A stretch of DNA of 17,222 nucleotides from contig UQXI01000044.1 of NCBI GenBank assembly GCA_900544975.1, positions 1 through 17,222 of the forward strand, read 5' to 3'. Both the position numbers and the translations under genes were made by a program. The first letter of the stretch is position 1, and the number at the start of each line of letters is the position of its first letter. Source of the stretch: an uncultured Eubacteriales bacterium. Its GTDB lineage: Bacteria > Bacillota > Clostridia > Oscillospirales > Oscillospiraceae. Under the pieces are notes generated by a model. The model was not told the origin of the DNA, did no database searches, and saw nothing but the letters and a program-made list of their open reading frames with translations. This document shows, piece after piece, positions 15,034 to 17,222 of this stretch.

Positions 15034-15058
15034 AATTCACATTTTGGAGGAAACGAGT

Positions 15059-15229
15059 ATGGCTTACAAGATCACTGACGCTTGCGTCAAGTGCGGCGCC
15101 TGCGCCGACGCTTGCCCCATGGGCATCATCACGGAAGGCGAGGACAAGTATGTCATCGACGCCGATCAGTGTGTCGACTGCGGCACCTGCGCCGACGCCT
15201 GCCCCAACGAGGCCATTGAAGAGGCCTAA
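15059..15229 (+). CDS. 2[4Fe-4S] ferredoxin, clostridial type
   Basis: A small soluble electron carrier of 56 residues, the usual size for clostridial ferredoxins. Two complete CxxCxxCxxxCP motifs are visible: Cys 9, 12, 15, 19 and Cys 38, 41, 44, 48. They bind two low-potential [4Fe-4S] clusters that exchange electrons with enzymes such as pyruvate:ferredoxin oxidoreductase and hydrogenases. The ATG at 15059 has a strong GGAGG with an 8-base spacer; a TTG at 15044 overlaps that site and is rejected. It appears to be expressed from its own promoter as a short transcript ending near a strong hairpin. Its presence supports an anaerobic fermentative host. Confidence 0.96.
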   Translation: MAYKITDACVKCGACADACPMGIITEGEDKYVIDADQCVDCGTCADACPNEAIEEA

Positions 15230-15244
15230 GGTACTGTTCCTGCC

Positions 15245-15273
15245 GTGCCTGTGCCGCCTATCGGCACAGGCAC
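15245..15273 (+). terminator. Strong hairpin, possible terminator of the ferredoxin transcript
   Basis: GTGCCTGTGCCG (15245-15256) and CGGCACAGGCAC (15262-15273) form a perfect 12-pair stem with a 5-base loop, 15 bases after the ferredoxin stop. The following ATACTTCATCTT is T-rich but not a clean T-run. It may be a weak terminator, or an mRNA 3' protector that lowers expression of the next genes. Confidence 0.55.
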
Positions 15274-15285
15274 ATACTTCATCTT

Positions 15286-15990
15286 ATGACAATGGATTTA
15301 CTTTGGGGCGGCCTCACCTTTGCACCGGGGCGGGGGTTCCCCTTGAGCACGGATTCCATGGTGCTGGCGGATTTTGTCCGCCTGCCCAGAGCCGCCCGTG
15401 TCGTCGACCTGGGATCTGGCGGAGGCCTTTTGGGGCTTTTGCTCTGCGGCAAGGCTCCGGACTGCACCGTCACAGGCGTTGAGCTGCAGGCAGAGGCCCA
15501 TCAGGCTGCCCTGGACAACATTGCCAGGAACCGGCTGGACCGGCTCAGCAGCATCTTGGGGGATCTGCGGCAGGTGCGAACCCTGCTGCCAGGGGGCGTC
15601 TTTTCCAGCGTGGTCTCCAATCCCCCCTATTTCTCCGGGGGGCTCCCCTCTGCCGGTGTGGCCGGTCCCCAGGCCCGGCAGGAGCGCACCTGCACCCTCT
15701 CCGATGTATATGAGGCTGCCGCCTGGCTCCTGCGCTTCGGCGGAGATTGTTTCCTGGTCCACCGGCCGGAACGGCTGGCCGATCTCATGGCTCTGGGCCG
15801 TCAATGGCGTCTGGAGCCCAAGCGGATGCAGCTGGTGCGTCACAAGCCCGACGCTCCGGCCAGTTTGGTTCTGCTCCAATGCCGCCGGGGGGCGAAGCCG
15901 GGGCTGTGCCTGCTGCCGGACCTCATCCTGTTCCATGCTGACGGCTCCCCCACATCCCGGTACCGGGAAATCTACCACATAGGAGACTGA
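15286..15990 (+). CDS. tRNA1(Val) (adenine37-N6)-methyltransferase, TrmN6/YfiC family
   Basis: The 234-residue product is a class I SAM-dependent methyltransferase. Motif I is VVDLGSGGGLLGL (about 39-51), an acidic ribose-binding residue is in GVELQAE (about 64-70), and the catalytic NPPY is at 112-115, typical of enzymes that methylate exocyclic amino groups of adenine. The N-terminal part (GFPLSTDSMVLADF) and the overall length match the TrmN6/YfiC family, which makes m6A37 in tRNA1(Val). In Firmicutes the group is often annotated only by similarity, so the substrate is inferred. The gene directly precedes rsmI, a common Firmicutes pairing. The start (ATG 15286, or ATG 15292) has no clear ribosome binding site and lies 12 bases past a strong hairpin, so translation may be weak. 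Confidence 0.85.
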   Translation: MTMDLLWGGLTFAPGRGFPLSTDSMVLADFVRLPRAARVVDLGSGGGLLGLLLCGKAPDCTVTGVELQAEAHQAALDNIARNRLDRLSSILGDLRQVRTLLPGGVFSSVVSNPPYFSGGLPSAGVAGPQARQERTCTLSDVYEAAAWLLRFGGDCFLVHRPERLADLMALGRQWRLEPKRMQLVRHKPDAPASLVLLQCRRGAKPGLCLLPDLILFHADGSPTSRYREIYHIGD

Positions 15991-15992
15991 CT

Positions 15993-16820
15993 ATGCCTGG
16001 AATGCTGTATTTGGTTCCTACCCCCATTGGAAATCTGGGGGATATCTCCACCCGCTGTCGGGAAATTCTGGCTCAGGCGGATTTCATTGCCGCAGAAGAT
16101 ACCCGGGTTACCCTCAAGCTTTTGAACCATCTGGCGCTGAAAAAGCCTCTGGTGAGCTATTATGAGCACAACAAGGCCTCCCGCAGCGGGAGAATTTTGG
16201 AACGGATTCAGGCCGGAGAGGTCTGCGCCTTGGTCTCAGACGCCGGTTCTCCCGCCATCTCCGACCCGGGGGAGGATCTGGTCCGGCAATGTGCCGAAGC
16301 GGGCATCCCCGTATCTGCCATTCCCGGCCCCTGCGCTGTGATTACCGCCCTCAGCATTTCCGGCCTGCCCACAGGGCGGTTCACCTTCGAGGGGTTTTTG
16401 TCCACAGCCAAAAAAAGTCGGAACCAGCATTTGGACGCCCTGCGGGGCGAGACCCGCACCATGGTATTTTACGAAGCGCCCCACAAGCTCTTGGCCACCC
16501 TGGAGGACATGGCGGCCGTCTTTGGACCGGACCGCCGGATTTCCCTGTGCCGGGAACTGACCAAGCTCCATGAGGAGGTGCTCCGCACCACCCTGGGGGA
16601 AGCCGCCGCGCTGTACCGCCAGACGCCCCCCAAAGGCGAGTTTGTGCTGGTCCTGGCGGGCGCAGCGCCGGAGAGCGCCCCCGCCTGTACCCTGGAAGAA
16701 GCCGCCCGGAGGGCCCAGGCGCTGATGGAAGGGGGTCTGTCCCGCAAAGACGCCGCCCGGCGGGCGGCGCAGGAAACCGGTCTTCCGAAAAACGCCATTT
16801 ACGATGCCACCCTATCATAG
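15993..16820 (+). CDS. rsmI: 16S rRNA (cytidine(1402)-2'-O)-methyltransferase RsmI
   Basis: RsmI methylates the 2'-OH of C1402 in 16S rRNA, using SAM. The 275-residue protein has the tetrapyrrole-methylase-like fold signatures of the family: LYLVPTPIGNLGDIS (about 5-19), AAEDTRVTLKLL (33-44), SYYEHN, ALVSDAGSPAISDPG (79-93), IPGPCAVITALSISGLP (110-126) and FYEAPHKLLATL. The C-terminal part (LSRKDAARRAAQETGLPKNAIY) resembles the small helical domain found in RsmI. It starts 2 bases after the methyltransferase stop, with AGGAG placed 7 bases upstream, so the two form one transcription unit. After the stop there is only a weak GCGA/TCGC stem followed by a T-run at 16835-16841. Confidence 0.96.
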   Translation: MPGMLYLVPTPIGNLGDISTRCREILAQADFIAAEDTRVTLKLLNHLALKKPLVSYYEHNKASRSGRILERIQAGEVCALVSDAGSPAISDPGEDLVRQCAEAGIPVSAIPGPCAVITALSISGLPTGRFTFEGFLSTAKKSRNQHLDALRGETRTMVFYEAPHKLLATLEDMAAVFGPDRRISLCRELTKLHEEVLRTTLGEAAALYRQTPPKGEFVLVLAGAAPESAPACTLEEAARRAQALMEGGLSRKDAARRAAQETGLPKNAIYDATLS

Positions 16821-16838
16821 CGAATGTCGCCCTGTTTT

Positions 16839-16895
16839 TTTGCCGGAAGCTTGACAGGGCACCCCGTATCCGTTACAATATTTTGGTCCGGCAAA
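16839..16895. repeat. Inverted repeat bracketing the tRNA promoter
   Basis: TTTGCCGGA (16839-16847) and TCCGGCAAA (16887-16895) are perfect 9-base complements. The 39 bases between them contain the whole -35/-10 pair. A second perfect pair, GCCCTGT (16829-16835) and ACAGGGC (16854-16860), overlaps the -35 element. Confidence 0.65.
16851..16879 (+). promoter_or_regulatory. Near-consensus promoter of the tRNA-Arg gene
   Basis: A perfect TTGACA (16851-16856) and TACAAT (16874-16879) are 17 bases apart. Transcription would start near 16886, about 29 bases before the tRNA. Confidence 0.8.
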
Positions 16896-16914
16896 GCCTG
16901 ACATGCTTCCCTAA

Positions 16915-16991
16915 GCCCCCGTACCTCACCAGGATAGAGGGTCCGCCTCCTAAGCGGAATGTAGTGAGTTCGAGTCTCGCCGGGGGTGCCA
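16915..16991 (+). tRNA. tRNA-Arg, anticodon CCT
   Basis: A full 77-base cloverleaf can be drawn. The acceptor stem is GCCCCCG with CGGGGGT (one G-T end pair), the D stem CCTC/GAGG, the anticodon stem TCCGC/GCGGA around loop CTCCTAA, and the T stem GTGAG/CTCGC around TTCGAGT. The anticodon CCT reads AGG (Arg). The discriminator is G and CCA is encoded. It has its own strong promoter. A hairpin repeat begins 4 bases after the CCA. Confidence 0.95.
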
Positions 16992-16995
16992 GCTC

Positions 16996-17062
16996 AGAAA
17001 TTCCCATGACCGCTCCGTTTCCGCCTTACGGCGAAAACTGCGCTATCATGGGAATTTCTTCG
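16996..17062 (+). repeat. Hairpin-forming repeat, copy 1
   Basis: The 67-base unit has perfect 14-base inverted arms (AGAAATTCCCATGA at 16996-17009 and TCATGGGAATTTCT at 17046-17059), with inner pairings GTTT/AAAC and CGCC/GGCG. It directly follows the tRNA. There is no open reading frame in it. A nearly identical copy lies 160 bases further on. Confidence 0.85.
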
Positions 17063-17065
17063 CTT

Positions 17066-17100
17066 CCGGGACCGACTCGCTCCGCTGGACTCGGCCCCGG
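17066..17100 (+). other. GC-rich stem-loop between the two repeat copies
   Basis: CCGGGACCGA (17066-17075) pairs with TCGGCCCCGG (17091-17100) at nine of ten positions over a 15-base loop. It lies in the spacer of the 160-base unit; whether it is repeated too cannot be seen. Confidence 0.5.
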
Positions 17101-17155
17101 GGTTGGTTGCGAACTTGGTGCTTTATGCTTTTGCCGTATATGCGATGGTCAGTTT

Positions 17156-17222
17156 AGAAATTCTCAGGACCGCTCCGTTTCCGCCTTACGGCGAAAACTG
17201 CGCTATCATGGGAATTTCTTCG
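17156..17222 (+). repeat. Hairpin-forming repeat, copy 2, reaching the window edge
   Basis: This copy matches copy 1 at all but two positions (17164 T for C, 17167 G for T); its last 55 bases are identical. Both changes fall in the left arm and weaken the pairing with the unchanged right arm. The sequence ends here, so more copies may follow. Confidence 0.85.

Noticed and set aside
14881..15058. CtsR or CIRCE heat-shock operators before clpC
   Set aside because: Neither the CIRCE inverted repeat nor tandem CtsR heptads are visible in the divergent gap.
16818..16842. Intrinsic terminator for rsmI (GCGA/TCGC stem with a T-run)
   Set aside because: The stem has only four pairs and is separated from the T-run, so it is too weak to list as a feature.
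1..17222. CRISPR array, phage genes, transposase, toxin-antitoxin or defence genes
   Set aside because: No regularly spaced short repeats, no integrase or transposase, and no such families appear in any frame.

Overview
This is a GC-rich stretch of a Firmicutes chromosome. Strong GGAGG-type ribosome binding sites, a MraZ-led division and cell wall (dcw) operon, a ClpC-type ATPase and a clostridial 2[4Fe-4S] ferredoxin suggest a high-GC anaerobic Clostridia member, plausibly of the Oscillospiraceae. That placement is an inference from gene content and composition, not a database match.

Layout. Positions 1-12090, all on the minus strand, hold one dense operon read from high to low coordinates: mraZ, rsmH, an ftsL-like gene, a PASTA class B penicillin-binding protein, murE, murF, mraY, ftsW, murG, murA and the first 59 codons of a probable ftsQ. 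The ftsQ start lies inside the 3' end of murA. Gaps are mostly under 70 bases. The operon supplies lipid II synthesis (MurA first committed step, MurE and MurF peptide additions, MraY lipid I, MurG lipid II) and the septal polymerase pair FtsW plus PBP with its FtsL and FtsQ partners. The murD, murC and murB genes are not present here. MurE carries the DNPR motif of meso-diaminopimelate ligases.

Positions 12091-12520 are a 430-base non-coding control region. It has a good sigma-A-type promoter for mraZ, MraZ-like TGGAG/TGGGG boxes, a candidate LexA box and two strong hairpins of unknown purpose. Positions 12521-14872 (minus) encode a ClpC-family double AAA+ unfoldase. Divergently, on the plus strand, come a 56-residue ferredoxin, a strong hairpin, a tRNA1(Val) A37 N6-methyltransferase (TrmN6/YfiC type) and RsmI. 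RsmI and RsmH modify the same 16S rRNA base, C1402.

The right end has a near-consensus promoter bracketed by inverted repeats, a tRNA-Arg(CCT) with encoded CCA, and two copies, 160 bases apart, of a 67-base hairpin-forming repeat. The second copy runs to the window edge.

I see no clear new multi-gene system. The least explained parts are the control region at 12100-12520 and the repeat and inverted-repeat architecture around the tRNA.
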